A DNA stretch of 64,000 bases from Xenopus tropicalis (GCF_000004195.4 NC_030683.2:89367410-89431409), one strand, 5' to 3'. Positions 41,806 through 52,625 are shown, counted from the stretch's first letter. Numbers and translations are program-made. The notes: generated from the sequence alone by a model not told the origin.

Positions 41806-42049
41806 CCACATGACAGGAGCCGGTGGGATGGCACACGCAGCGGCGCGATTTCGCGCAAATCGCCGAAAAAGCCTCGCGAGGCAACTTCGGCAGTTTGCGC
41901 GAAATCGCGCCGCCGCGTGTGCCATCCCACCAACGACTTACATTTTCGACGGTGGGATGGCAGGTGAAGGCAACTCGGAGAGATTAGTCGCCCACGAACA
42001 GGGAGTTTTGTCGCGGGCGACTAATCTCCCCGTGTGCCAGAGCCCTAAG
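41806..42049. mobile_element. palindromic MITE (GGGCTCTGGCACACGG family)
   Basis: Right end GACTAATCTCCCCGTGTGCC then AGAGCCCTAA. Hairpins: GGCGCGATTTCGCGCAAA with TTTGCGCGAAATCGCGCC, and GATTAGTCGCCC with GGGCGACTAATC. The left terminus (AGGAGCCGGTGGGATGGC) is truncated compared with 53202-53394. Confidence 0.75.
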
Positions 42050-42312
42050 AGGCAATCAAGTTAGATTGCTTGTAAACAACACAGGAAATGTGCATCTGTA
42101 TTAGTAAATAGTACTTTTAGTAGCACAGATAAGCCAGTGAGAAATGTAGACACAGCACACTGGAATGCAATAATACATCTTGTAGAAGTAAACATGAGCT
42201 AGGGAGAGCTGATTATGGTGATGGATTTTACTCAGATCCTGGATCTCAAATCAATGAGCCCACTATGGACCACTACGGTAGCTATTTAATCTGTCACAAG
42301 ATCTCTGTATTA

Positions 42313-42459
<147 letters not shown>

Positions 42460-43282
42460 TTAAGCCAGTTCAAAATGAGCAAGCTCAAGGTTATCTGTGG
42501 CTAAAATACAGCAATAATCCTTCTGTTGATAGGATACAGGAAGAAGCCTGTAACATATCTGTAACCATTTTTTCAACACAATCTAAAATCACAGTGCAAT
42601 GTTACACATGTATCTCTTCAATCTACATAAAAGGACAGGGTTAAATGGCCAAACAAAGTCTCTATTGGGCAAAATACAAACGTTAATTTGAAGAAAGGTA
42701 AGGTTTTAATTCTTGCCCAATTCATGCAGACCTCAAATTTTCTCTCCTCAAGCTTGGGGGCAAAGCTACATGCTTTAGGTTCTCCGTTTCTCAAACGAAA
42801 GCCACCAAATTTTACAAAGTTAGAAATGTGGAAACAGACACAGCTTGAGGGATAAGATGCTTTCATTAAACAGATATTTCTCTGTGTCAGGAGACCTAAT
42901 TAGAAGCTTTAGTCATCGGCAGTTATATTAGCAGCGAGGATGGAGAGCACTTCATGAGGAACAGCTCCCAGCCTCTGCAATTACTTCTTATGGATGCAAT
43001 ACAAATCATACTTAAAAAGGCAATATTTATCTGGAACCAGCCAATTACGAGTCAGAGGTGCAGGTGCCTTTGGCAATGATTTAACGCCTACATTTAATAG
43101 AAGACTTTCTGTATGATATTGTTTAATGATGATCCAGAAAATCTATAAATATTGCTTGTGATAATATATAATAGTACTAGATACTACTAAAGCCATTAGT
43201 TAGTACAGATACAAATTTATTCTAAAATAAACATGGTGCAAAACATTGCTACCATTAAAGTCCTTACACTATAAACTTATCT

Positions 43283-43548
43283 CAAAGGAAAAAGAAAGTC
43301 AAAGTCACTTGCCAAAATGTTAGGCACCCCCAAGTGACTTTAACCGCCTACCTTTTACCCCGGGCTGGTGCCCCTGTTCGGAGAGAACAGCACCAGCCCG
43401 GGGTAGCTGCCTGTGCTTCCCCCTTTGCGATTCGCTGCGCGCGCATGAGCAGCAGAGTGAGAAGCCGAACTTAAACATTAAAGTCGGCTTTTTCGCTCTA
43501 CTGTGCATGCCCGGCCACCGGCAGTTTAGAAAGCGGAAGGAGGAAGCG
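43283..43548. mobile_element. fragment of CACTTGGGGGTGCC-type T2 MITE
   Basis: Starts AAAGGAAAAAGAAAGTCAAA and contains AGTCACTTGCCAAAATG, TTACCCCGGGCTGGTGCCCC and its inverted GCACCAGCCCGGGGTA. This is the same family as 58067-58673. It lacks its right end, where it passes directly into the palindromic element at 43549. Confidence 0.7.
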
Positions 43549-43877
43549 ATCCGATTCGGCAGCTAATCTGCCCGTGTATGGGCACTCCCGACAGGCCTGC
43601 CCGACAGAGATCTGGCCTGAAATCGGGCAGATCTCGATCGGGCAGGTTAGAAAATCTGGTCGGATCGGGGACCGCATCGGCTGGTTGATGCGGTCCCCGA
43701 ACCGACTTTGCCATTGCCCGTTGTTGTAATTCGACCGTTTGGCCCCAGGGCCAAACGATCGTATTACCCTGGATTCTCCCAATATCACCCACCCGTAGGT
43801 GGGGGATATCGGGAGAAGATCCGCTCGCTTGGCGACATCGCCAAGCGAGCGGATCTTATAGTGTATGGGGACCTTAA
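43549..43877. mobile_element. multi-hairpin palindromic MITE
   Basis: A chain of hairpins: GGGGACCGCATC/GATGCGGTCCCC (43667-43698), GTTTGGCCC/GGGCCAAAC (about 43737-43756), a TATCxCCCACC/GGTGGGGGATA block, and an 18-base perfect stem GATCCGCTCGCTTGGCGA with its complement (43818-43855). The right end GTGTATGGGGACCTTAA resembles the GGCCATACAC terminus in other copies. Open frames here (up to 129 codons) are by-products of the GC-rich stems. Confidence 0.8.
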
Positions 43878-44045
43878 GACTAATCACGTGTTTATTTCAA
43901 TACGGCTTGTAACCTATGTAACCAGGGGTCATATTTAGAAGCACTTGTGAATAGTGCTGTCAAAATATTAACAGTGAGTTGGGTTTATTTATCAACACCA
44001 GGCAAACTACCTTTTGGTTTTCAGTTTAACCTGTAGACGGTTAAA

Positions 44046-44062
44046 GGGGGGGGGGGGGGGGG
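44046..44062. repeat. G17 homopolymer
   Basis: Seventeen consecutive G on the plus strand, flanked by TTAAA and AAACAC. The length may be unstable or an assembly estimate. Confidence 0.9.
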
Positions 44063-44566
44063 AAACACTCACTGATTGGTTGCTATGTGTTACTTGCTCA
44101 GGTGCAAATTTGGCCAGAATAAATGAGCCTCTTTGCATATAAAAAGAGCAGAAGCAGACAAAGTAAAAAAAAAAACAAAAAAAACTTTTGTAGCAACTGG
44201 TGCTAGCAAGTTAATATTTCCTCCCTTAAATTCAATGGATTTAAAAAAAGAAAAAGAAAAAGAAAAGACTATTAATGTGTATGGTTTAGGTGTACAGGAG
44301 ATGGGGCAGGCTAGATGCCAAAATTAAATATGTATTTGGTTGTGGTATTAGAATTATGTTCAATTTTGTTGTAAAAGTAAATGCACCCATGTGCACATTA
44401 TGTGGTTACCAGTATTTAGCAAATAGCTGGACAGGTGAAAAGAAATTGTTCACAAAAGGTAGTGGATGAACGGCATCTTCTTGCCTGTCACAAGACTATT
44501 TTTAGCATTCAATTGAGTTTCACATAACTATTAAATATTAAAGTTTAAAAGTCAAAAGGTTTGTAC

Positions 44567-44615
44567 CTGATGGCTGGGTCCAACTCTTATTTCACCCTGG
44601 GTGCTGTTAAGCCTC
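44567..44615 (-). CDS. rere: rere exon: start of ELM2 region
   Basis: A 49-base exon encoding RRLNSTQGEIRVGPSHQ (residues 103-119), the beginning of the ELM2 region that recruits histone deacetylases. The acceptor is a T12 run then GCAG; the donor is CAG|GTACAA. It is the common acceptor for the upstream BAH exon (56138-56242) and the alternative MDDLFSPC exon (49596-49621), since both end in AG of a split arginine codon. Confidence 0.96.
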
Positions 44616-44988
44616 CTGCAAAAAAAAAAAAAAGATTTAAGTTAAGTTAATATTTGGTTGAGTAAAAAAGAGAACGGAAAAGCTTTGTGGCCCTAGGGGG
44701 AGGACAATTGGACACAAATCTCAGAAGAAGCAACATGTTAGAAAGTACTCAAATACTAGAACATAAGTATTATAATGTTACCACCTAGAATGTAAAAATA
44801 CAAACAGAACATACAGACATCCAACTCAAGGGCCTCCACTTTCACATATAGGGTAAATGTGTACTACACCAATAGCGCTATTGGTACAATTCTTGCAGGA
44901 GAATAACCCCCTCATTAACAAGCAGAATAAATAGTATGATAGTCTATATAGCTCTGAGCATTTAAATATCAAAAAGCTAAATGCTGTA

Positions 44989-45020
<32 letters not shown>

Positions 45021-45023
<3 letters not shown>

Positions 45024-45190
45024 TTTGTCCCTGAGGAAGAGCACAGATTGTGCTCGAAACGTTGGAATTTTTTCAATAAAACCACTTTTTCTTTTGTATC
45101 AAGTCCCTGTGTGTGCGGCACTCTACTATATTTTTGTTTTTTGACCTGCACCAAGGGCATTTGGACTTGTATAGGGTGTGCTCCTCCCTG
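45021..45190 (+). repeat. GAAACGTT-AATAAA repeat inserted in (AT)n
   Basis: Bounded by (AT)n tracts on both sides (44992-45020 and 45191-45291). It contains the hammerhead-like core, then TTTTTTCAATAAAACCAC and GTCCCTGTGTGTGCGGCACT. The similar core plus CCCTGTGAGTGCGGCATTC in the foldback at 14914-15121 shows that the two belong to one family. Non-coding, about 170 bases, SINE-like in size. Confidence 0.7.
45031..45065 (+). ncRNA. hammerhead-ribozyme-like core (best preserved copy)
   Basis: CTGAGGA (an exact match to CUGANGA), one extra A, a 7-base-pair stem GAGCACA/TGTGCTC with loop GAT, then GAAACGTTG. A GTC triplet lies just before it (45027-45029). Hammerhead motifs of this kind are known in vertebrate genomes, Xenopus included, and in Penelope-like retroelements. 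The extra A and the unassigned cleavage strand make activity doubtful. Confidence 0.45.
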
Positions 45191-45293
<103 letters not shown>

Positions 45294-45843
45294 CACAGAG
45301 GATGCCATGAGCGCCCGTTTCAGTACACTGGAATTGCCTGCGATTTGCAGTGATTATTATGGAAAACTGGCATTAGGATAATAGTAGGATTAGGACACAA
45401 TTCTGGCCCACTCTGCCTTTACCTTACTGGCTAACTTAAGGAATAGTTCAGTTTATGTAATATCTAAGATAAGCTTTTTCCCAACGAATTTCTAAATTTT
45501 GCAGTATTAACCTATCTTTCTCCACTGAAAAGTTTAATTGCACATCAGCTATACCGGACATAAAAGATTACACTTGTTTATGGATTCTATGCTCTGCCTT
45601 GAGATTCCTGAGCAGCCACTGTAGATTTCATTCCCCATGGTCTCACAATATCACTGTGCCAATACATTTATCTGCAGAAGACAGTCACATGTATATATCC
45701 TGCAAGAGTTCCTCAACTGTCCACTTTTAACCATGTGCTCACATCCAACTGACTGACAGTAGAAGGAGTTAATTCCACACTCCCATACACCATCATCCCT
45801 GCTTTAAAAAAAAGGCACAAAAGGAAAGTGATCTATCAAAGCA

Positions 45844-45946
45844 GTTACCATAGAAACAACGTAATATTTCGGACCTCTTCAGCTGCGGCGAATTACATAA
45901 AATGACAAGATCTTCCCTTTGAAAAAAAGCTGGTTACTATGGAAAC
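45844..45946. promoter_or_regulatory. pair of RFX X-box-like sites in intron
   Basis: GTTACCATAGAAAC at 45844-45857 and GTTACTATGGAAAC at 45933-45946 both fit the X-box pattern GTNRCC(A/T)nRGYAAC with few departures and lie 89 bases apart in the same orientation. The surrounding 45830-46090 is repeat-free. The ciliary-gene and MHC regulators RFX bind such sites. Occupancy is not known. Confidence 0.4.
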
Positions 45947-46989
45947 GCGCTGCTCATTGAGGTAAACAGGCACTGGACAGGGAGGCTAGAAAAGCGAATG
46001 TGAAATGGCAGGGAAGGAGAAAGGAAGATATTCTGATATTGCCATTAAAACACAAAGGGAGTTGAACAGCATCTCCTTTTCCACCATGAATACCTAATAC
46101 AGTTAAAGAGCCTTTTAATTCAATTTCTTTAATATTTGTCCCCCTAAATATTCAATGCCTCTAAGAAAAACAAGTATGAAAAACCAGAACACTACTATTG
46201 GCCAATCTACTGTCACGTGATTTATATTCTTCCAACAAAATAACTGCAACCTGATTGGTCTCTAGGAGACAAGCCTCTTACTTATCCAGCATTTGATTCA
46301 AGGCTTATAACATTAATTCACTGATATAATCCTATTCATTTTAAAATACCAGACACAAACATCAATATAAAGAGAAAATAAATGCCAGTTATAAAAAAAA
46401 AATAAAGTACCACAATTTGCGTAAAATTTGTGCTTGTTCGCCACACCAAGGTACGTCATATTACCCCTAGTCCTACACTGCCTATAGCGGTACTCAGTTT
46501 TATAGTGCATTTAAAAATCACAGCAACCATTTACACTAATGTGTAGCAAAGTATGGTCCACCAACTGCCAGTGAAGAACCACGGGCACTTCAGGACCTGC
46601 TCAACTGGAGCAGCGTCCCAATGCCAACCCCACCAAATCCAAATTTTATCTGCTTATTGCCAGAACTCGCTGATATTTTATAGTGAGGGGAAAAAAAAAA
46701 AAAAGGACTGTGGGGCAGATAACTGATAGAACCATGTAACAAATCCACTTGAATTCTGTCCAGGATTTGGATCAATTTCAGCGGAATCGGTAAAATTCTG
46801 AGTTCTGCAAGTTTATATCTACTCCCTGTGCTATCATGGGTTTCCTATGGATACTACCAGTCTAAAATCATACAGGAAGGTAAATTTGCTCCAATGAAAA
46901 CAGACCACAGCGTGTGACTGTGATAGCAACTTAAGACTGTAAGAAACCACTGGGGTAGGAACTGGTAGGAATAATGGACAACCTCTATA

Positions 46990-47040
46990 AAGCGCTGCAT
47001 AAAATGTGTCGTCGCTATATAAATAACAGATGATATTATT
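46990..47040. repeat. short LINE/SINE tail fragment
   Basis: TATAAAGCGCTGCATAAAAT followed by CGTCGCTATATAAATAACAG and GATGATATTATT. It resembles the common 3' tail 'GCGCTGTACAATAAGTA' type seen again at 52870-52940. Confidence 0.45.
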
Positions 47041-47430
47041 AAGGCTTCAGCCCAGCTGATTATAAATCAGTAAATGAATATGTTCTACACAAACAAAGGC
47101 TTCAAGTTTTCCCCTTTATATGTAACAGCTAACATCAGACTAAATGACAATATGAAATGGTCTGAAATATTTTCAAGGCTGTAATTACAGATCTAACAAA
47201 TGAGCAACTCAAGGCTATAGTAGTTTTCACGAAAGGAAAACTACTATCCAGCTTCCAGATATTGAGATTCAGTGTATTTGTACTAGATAGTGGGACCCCT
47301 TACCTGCAGACCTATTATTCAGAAATGACAGGAAGGCTATGTGTCGAGACTATTTTAAACAAATAATAACATTTTTTCAAAATTAGTAATAAAACAGTAT
47401 CTTGTACTTGGGTCCTAACTAAGCCACATA

Positions 47431-47454
47431 TATATATATATATATATATATATA
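47431..47454. repeat. (AT)n microsatellite
   Basis: A short TA dinucleotide run directly adjoining the hammerhead-like repeat at 47455-47590. Confidence 0.9.
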
Positions 47455-47519
47455 GGCATGTAGAACACTGAACACTCATGGGACTTAAATTATGTGCAAA
47501 AATGTAATGGTGTAAGTCG

Positions 47520-47553
47520 ACGTTTCAGTCCTACACAGTGGACCATTATCAAG
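47520..47553 (-). ncRNA. hammerhead-ribozyme-like core (diverged)
   Basis: Minus strand: TTGATAA, a GGTCC/GGACT stem with loop ACTGTGTA, then GAAACGTCGACTTACACC. The first core strand has changes from CUGANGA. It adjoins (AT)n at 47431-47454 like the other copies. Probably a relic. Confidence 0.3.
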
Positions 47554-48789
47554 ATGGGCGAGTGTGCTGCCTTTCAAACTTTGTGTGTGTGTTAAAACTA
47601 TTGTTTAAATATTAGACAAGCTAAAAGGAGCTCTAAATTACAGAAAGACCCCCTTTATCCAATGAAGCACAGGATTTAATGGCAGGTAAGGAAAACAAAT
47701 AAGCTAAATAAGTAACATGGTACCTGACTAGCAACATGGAGCCACATTGGACCTTACTGGCAGCACACAGTCACAGCTGATAGAATTTCTACGCATAGAG
47801 CAATAGGGGTGCAATTGCCAGACTGACTCAGCAGAAGCTGCTGTATGCCACACATTCTTTACTACATACAATATGACTTTTAGTAAAAAGTATAACAATA
47901 TTGTTCTGAGTTATAGGTGCACCAAAGGGTAATGGGGATCATTCAACTGTGTGGGAATGAGTTAGCCAAGGGTCAGTAAGAAAATGACACAAATGCCCTA
48001 ATTAGCAGTCTGTTTTAACAGCAAAGATGAAGTTCTGGCACTAAGACAAAGTTCTGATTTACCGACGACTGTAATTGGAACTTGGTATTATTATACTCTG
48101 CTATAAAATAGAAGAAAAAAAAAAACCCGACAGGTGTGGGATCTAAAAGACAGGCAATTTTTCATAAAATCCTTAGGTAAATATTTATGTTTTAAATGAT
48201 TTCCTTTTTCTCTATAATACAGTTCCTGGTAGCTAAGCTAGAATAGGTCCATTCTGGTGGCAAAATAATTCTATAGGGTTTTTACAGTTTTAAGGAAAGT
48301 GCTCCAAATTCTGGAGCATGCACTCAAAATAAAAGATGTGATACATGTACACAGAAATACTTGCATTTATTCCACATATTTATCTCAAGAAGCAACTTTA
48401 CTGCACTCAGCTGTTTACTTAGAGGAATATTTTTTTGTCATTCTGATACTTAAAAAAACAAAAACAAAATCATAATCTTTAGAAGGACACAAAACCAAAA
48501 TGAAAAAGAGGTAGCCCAGAGATACTTGTATATTAATATTATCATGTATGATAACATTTTATACTCTGCGGCACAAGACAGGGCACTCAAGTCTTGCAAA
48601 CTACATTTCCCAGCATGCTTAACCAGCATAGAACTTAATGCATAAATGTTAATACTACAGATATGACATTTTCCTATTTATATATGCTTCTGACATCTTG
48701 AAGGAGCACACTGTTTAAACATCATCCCTTAACAGAGACAGATACTTTAACTTATAAACATAATTATGAATTAAACAGTGTAATGAAAA

Positions 48790-48791
48790 AT

Positions 48792-48818
<27 letters not shown>
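48790..48818. repeat. (AT)n microsatellite
   Basis: A TA dinucleotide run followed by a short interrupted TATATATATTC extension. Confidence 0.9.
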
Positions 48819-48828
<10 letters not shown>

Positions 48829-49595
48829 CTTTCTCAAAAACAAAAATATGCTATGCAATAAATTGCACAGCTTGAGGATTGGAGTTATTACTTAATTCAG
48901 GAAATATAATCTCCATTTATAAATAAGCAAATTTAGTTGTGATAATGCCCTGGGATATATGGAGGAGAAATGGCCACTAACGAACATAGAGTCACAGAGT
49001 TTAAGAGCAGTTATGGGACACTGTTGCCTGTGGAATGGCTCGTTTCCATTACATTATCAGAGTAACTCACATCATTAGCCCCGGGGACGTAGACTTCTCA
49101 ATCAAAACAAAAGTTCCACCCACAGCACTAAGCAGCCAATGGCTTCCCAACTCCAGCCTCCTGAAAACATTATCTAAACAGTCACTGCAGGCCCAAAACA
49201 TTAAGCCAAGGAGCCACATCAGTAGCCGTGTTGGCTTTAGAAGACACCAGGCTGACTTTCGGACAAACACATTTTATTAAGTTGAGTGAAGAGTAAGAGC
49301 CCCAGGCAAGTAGGTCCCAGCTCAGGCCCCTGATAGCAGTGCGAGGGGTTACCACACAGCGTTACAGGGAGCAATAGAGTGAGAAAAGAGCGCAGAGAGC
49401 AGAGCACAGAAATGCAAGCATACCTGACTGTGCTCCGTGCTGCTGCTGCTGCTGAAAGGTAAGCATGCATTACACGGCTCACGGCTTTGCATCGACATGC
49501 AATAGTAATGTAACAGGAGGAATATCTAGTCCATGGGTAAATATGTCACGAGCTAGCAGAAGCAGCAGTGCGGGAGGCCAGATGTCAGTTCCTAC

Positions 49596-49621
49596 CTGCA
49601 GGGGCTGAAGAGGTCATCCAT
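49596..49621 (-). CDS. rere: rere alternative first coding exon (MDDLFSPC)
   Basis: On the minus strand, ATG at 49619-49621 opens MDDLFSPC followed by AG and a GTAGGAAC donor. The remaining AG completes an AGG codon with the exon at 44567-44615, giving MDDLFSPCRRLNSTQGE, which is exactly the phase needed. An in-frame TGA lies 11 codons upstream of the ATG, which supports this as the true start. I recall mammalian RERE isoforms starting MDDLFSPRRRLNSTQ, so it is probably a conserved alternative promoter product. The predicted protein is 1,294 residues and lacks BAH but keeps ELM2, SANT, zinc finger and atrophin regions. The surrounding 49.6-49.9 kb is GC- and purine-rich on this strand, lacks a TATA box, and resembles a housekeeping promoter. 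The transcription start is not determined. Confidence 0.8.
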
Positions 49622-49900
49622 CACTAGCACAGACGCTGCTGGCTCTGCCTGGATCCCTCAGCCTGCAGTTCCTGCTCTAAACTCTCCCCTTTTCTTACTC
49701 TAACTACTCAAAATGGTGGCACATGCAGTCAGAAACCTCAGAGAGCTTTCACTGAGCTTGTGCTATGACCTCAGCCTCCACGCACAGCGCTGAAAACTTC
49801 CCCCCTCAGACTAAAGGTACTGAGCATGTGCTGTGACCCCCTCCTGCTTATTTCTCATCCACTCCCCCCACCCCCTCCTTCCTCGTCTTAGCCACAGACC
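49622..49900 (-). promoter_or_regulatory. rere: candidate internal rere promoter and 5' UTR
   Basis: This lies directly upstream of the alternative first exon on the minus strand. No TATA box is seen. There is a purine-rich Sp/KLF-like stretch (GGGGGTGGGGGGAG, around 49865) and a GCCACCATTTTGAG motif near 49713 that resembles a YY1 site. Base composition is richer in G+C than the surrounding intron. The limits are approximate, and the call follows from the exon rather than from any direct start-site signal. Confidence 0.45.
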
Positions 49901-50404
49901 TTCCTACAACGCAATCAATCTCAACCCTGCTGTTTCCGTAAATAAAGCAGAGTACACAGCCTGTGCTAGCACCTCGCTAGCTCTGGCATACTAAGCTTGT
50001 GTGCAGGAAAGAGCAGGGGCCCCAGCCAGGGATTCTCTGAGCAACGATGCCTCAGGCTGCCACTGCTGCAGCCTACTGAGACTTAAATTCCAATAGCAGC
50101 GACACAGGCAGATGAACACGGCTCTGGCGCTCACACTGTGGCAAACACACTGGCACAAGCGGCAGGCAATCAGCTGGGATCCCAGCCTGATAACTTCCCC
50201 GCCTCATACTCCTTGTTAATAAGCCACGGAAATAAGGCACAGCAGGGATCCACATTACCAAAAGCGCTTAAGTATTATGGAAATAAGGCATCTTTTCCAG
50301 TCTGTTAACAAAAGTCACCCTGTATACAGCCATACAATCCAGAAAAGAAACTTTATCCATAGTGTCTCTCTTCCGTGTGATGCAAGTGCTCTTGTGCATA
50401 ATAC

Positions 50405-50405
<1 letters not shown>

Positions 50406-50447
<42 letters not shown>
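50406..50447. repeat. (AT)n microsatellite
   Basis: Pure TA dinucleotide run of about 42 bases upstream of the alternative rere promoter region. No hammerhead-like repeat adjoins it. Confidence 0.9.
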
Positions 50448-50450
<3 letters not shown>

Positions 50451-50869
50451 CACTATATAATACATGTAACTTTGTAAAGCGATACAGAAGTATCAATGTA
50501 CAAAGTATTTATCTATTTGTTGACACATTGACTAAAGGTAATAAAAGCCAGTTTTCCAGCTTTTTGAAATTTAAAGGGCATAAATGCTAGACCAGCAAGC
50601 ATCCTTTTATCTAAGCGGGATGGGTGCTTAGCAGGTAAATGGTGCAGGGGAAACATTTCTTGGTGGACACAGTGCAGGCTGAATGTGAGACCTGTTGCAG
50701 ACTGGTCTTGCTCGGATTGCTGCAGCCTGGTACAGCATTGGACGCAAACTGCATGGCACCAAGCAGACACTTCCAATGAAATGTACATACCTTGGCACCA
50801 GCCACTTGTCAGATACAGAAGCAAATGAGCAGGTAGCTGCCCAGCCATTAATATCCTGTGGTCAAACTC

Positions 50870-51450
50870 TTAAAGGGATACTGTCATGATTTTTATGGTA
50901 TATTTTTTTATTTCTAAATGACACTGTTTACATAGCAAATAATTCACTCTACCATTTAAAATTTTATTCTTGAACCAACAAATGTATTTTTTTAGTTGTA
51001 ATGTAGGTATGTAGGCAGCCATCTTAGTGCATTTTGCCTGATTATGAGCTTTCAGAAGGAGCCAGCGCTACACATTAGAACTGCTTTCAGGTAACCTATT
51101 GTTTCTCCTACTCCCATGTAACTGGAAGAGTCGCAAGCCGGACTTCTATTACTATTGAGTGCTATTCTGATCTACTAGGAGCTGCTATCTTGCTCCCTTC
51201 CCATTATTCTGATGATCAGCTGCTTGCATCTTAGCAGTAAAATGTGACTAAAAAATTAATCAGAGCATAGGTCACATGGATGTGGCACCCTGGGAAATGA
51301 AGAACATTGCTAAACCCTTGTGAAATTTTAAAATTAAATATAAAAAAAACCTGTTTTTGAAAAACTGATTTGAATTCAGGATTCTGCTGGAGAAGCTCAA
51401 TTAACTGATGTGTTTTGAAATAAAACATGTTTTCCCATGACAGTATTTAA
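50870..51450 (+). mobile_element. T2-type MITE (TTAAAGGGATACTGTCATG family)
   Basis: TTAA at 50870-50873 and 51447-51450. Left TTAAAGGGATACTGTCATGA; right TCCCATGACAGTATTTAA. The interior TTTCAGAAGGAGCCAGCGCT matches the copy at 1-321 in the other orientation. Confidence 0.8.
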
Positions 51451-52410
51451 AAACTGTTAACTCAGTTTACAATCACTAATACCATACGATCAAATGTTTA
51501 ATATGAGCTTTACAAAAATGCATTTTGACTTGATAAAGTCTTTTTAACCACATTGTTTACCAGTTTTTATTGCTTATCAAACAACATATAACTGTTTTGG
51601 TGGTGTCAAACTGATGGCCTTTGGCTTTTTCTAACAGCAGGGTTATGTAAAATGGGCAAAAAGGGGCGGTTCACCTTCAGGTTAACTTTAAGTATGTTAA
51701 AGAATGGCCTCTTCTTAGCAAAATTGGTCTAATTGCCCAATTGGTAATTGGACTGCTTAAAATAAAAACACAACATTCAAAACACCAGTAATTGCCCGTT
51801 GTGCAACTATAACAGTATAACAGAACAGTTTTTTATGCAGCACATCATCATGACTTCACATACTGATTCCCAATATAGAACATGTATGCAACATACAGAT
51901 GCAGCACAGCATGAAGCCTAAGGGCTAGGCCATAAACTTGATGGCTGTGGAGCAACTGAAGTATTCTGCCAATCCAACAACTTGGCAACAGGTGTCTTGA
52001 TGTGACACCAGGAATTTTTTTGGGCACCAGACAAGTTTATAAACCGTTAAATGATTAGCAAATCTTGAAGTCACCTACACAGAAAATGCAATTTCTAGAC
52101 AGTAGATCTTATATGCATATATTTCTAGGTCATAGATAAGTTAATCAAACCCAAAGTGCAGAATACTTGTTTGATCTTCAACCTCCAGGTTACATTATAC
52201 AACTGCTAATGAGCACACATTTTTGAATTACATACACAGCTTGCTATATATTTTTCCTTGTAATATACCTGTAAGGAAAAAAGCTGGAAGATAAACCTTA
52301 ATCAGTAGAAAATCTACACAGGCTAGTCACCGCAACTTTTTAAAAAGTCACAGCGACTAATCGCATGGTGTGTCTTTGCCCTAAAACAGACTAGACTTAA
52401 AGGTCACAAG

Positions 52411-52625
52411 TAATCCAAAAACGGCTTGCACGCCAAACGATAGTTAAAATCCTTTATTCCAAGAACGATAGTTAAAATCCTTTACTCCAAAGAAAACATC
52501 AGCATTAACCGCCTGGCGCCTATGATTACGTCCCTTGTGGAAGAAATGCGGCAGGCTGTTTTAAATGGTTGATTTGGAACAAAGGATTTCAACTATCGTC
52601 CATTGTGCAAGCCATTTATGGATTA
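52411..52625. mobile_element. inverted-repeat element with internal tandem duplication
   Basis: Ends TAATCCAAAAACGGCTTGCA and TGCAAGCCATTTATGGATTA are inverted. The left interior has AACGATAGTTAAAATCCTTT twice in tandem (28-base unit); the right interior has AAAGGATTTCAACTATCG once in inverse orientation. 215 bases, non-coding. Confidence 0.7.

Noticed and set aside
43498..43887. A 129-codon minus-strand frame and an overlapping 88-codon frame
   Set aside because: Created by GC-rich hairpins of a palindromic MITE; the stems give mirrored frames on the other strand as well.
49380..49480. A plus-strand exon ending GCTGCTGCTGCTGAAAGGTAAGC
   Set aside because: The sequence AAAGGTAAGC looks like a donor site, but there is no supported open frame or partner exon on the plus strand. 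It could be an antisense transcript from a bidirectional promoter; not enough evidence.
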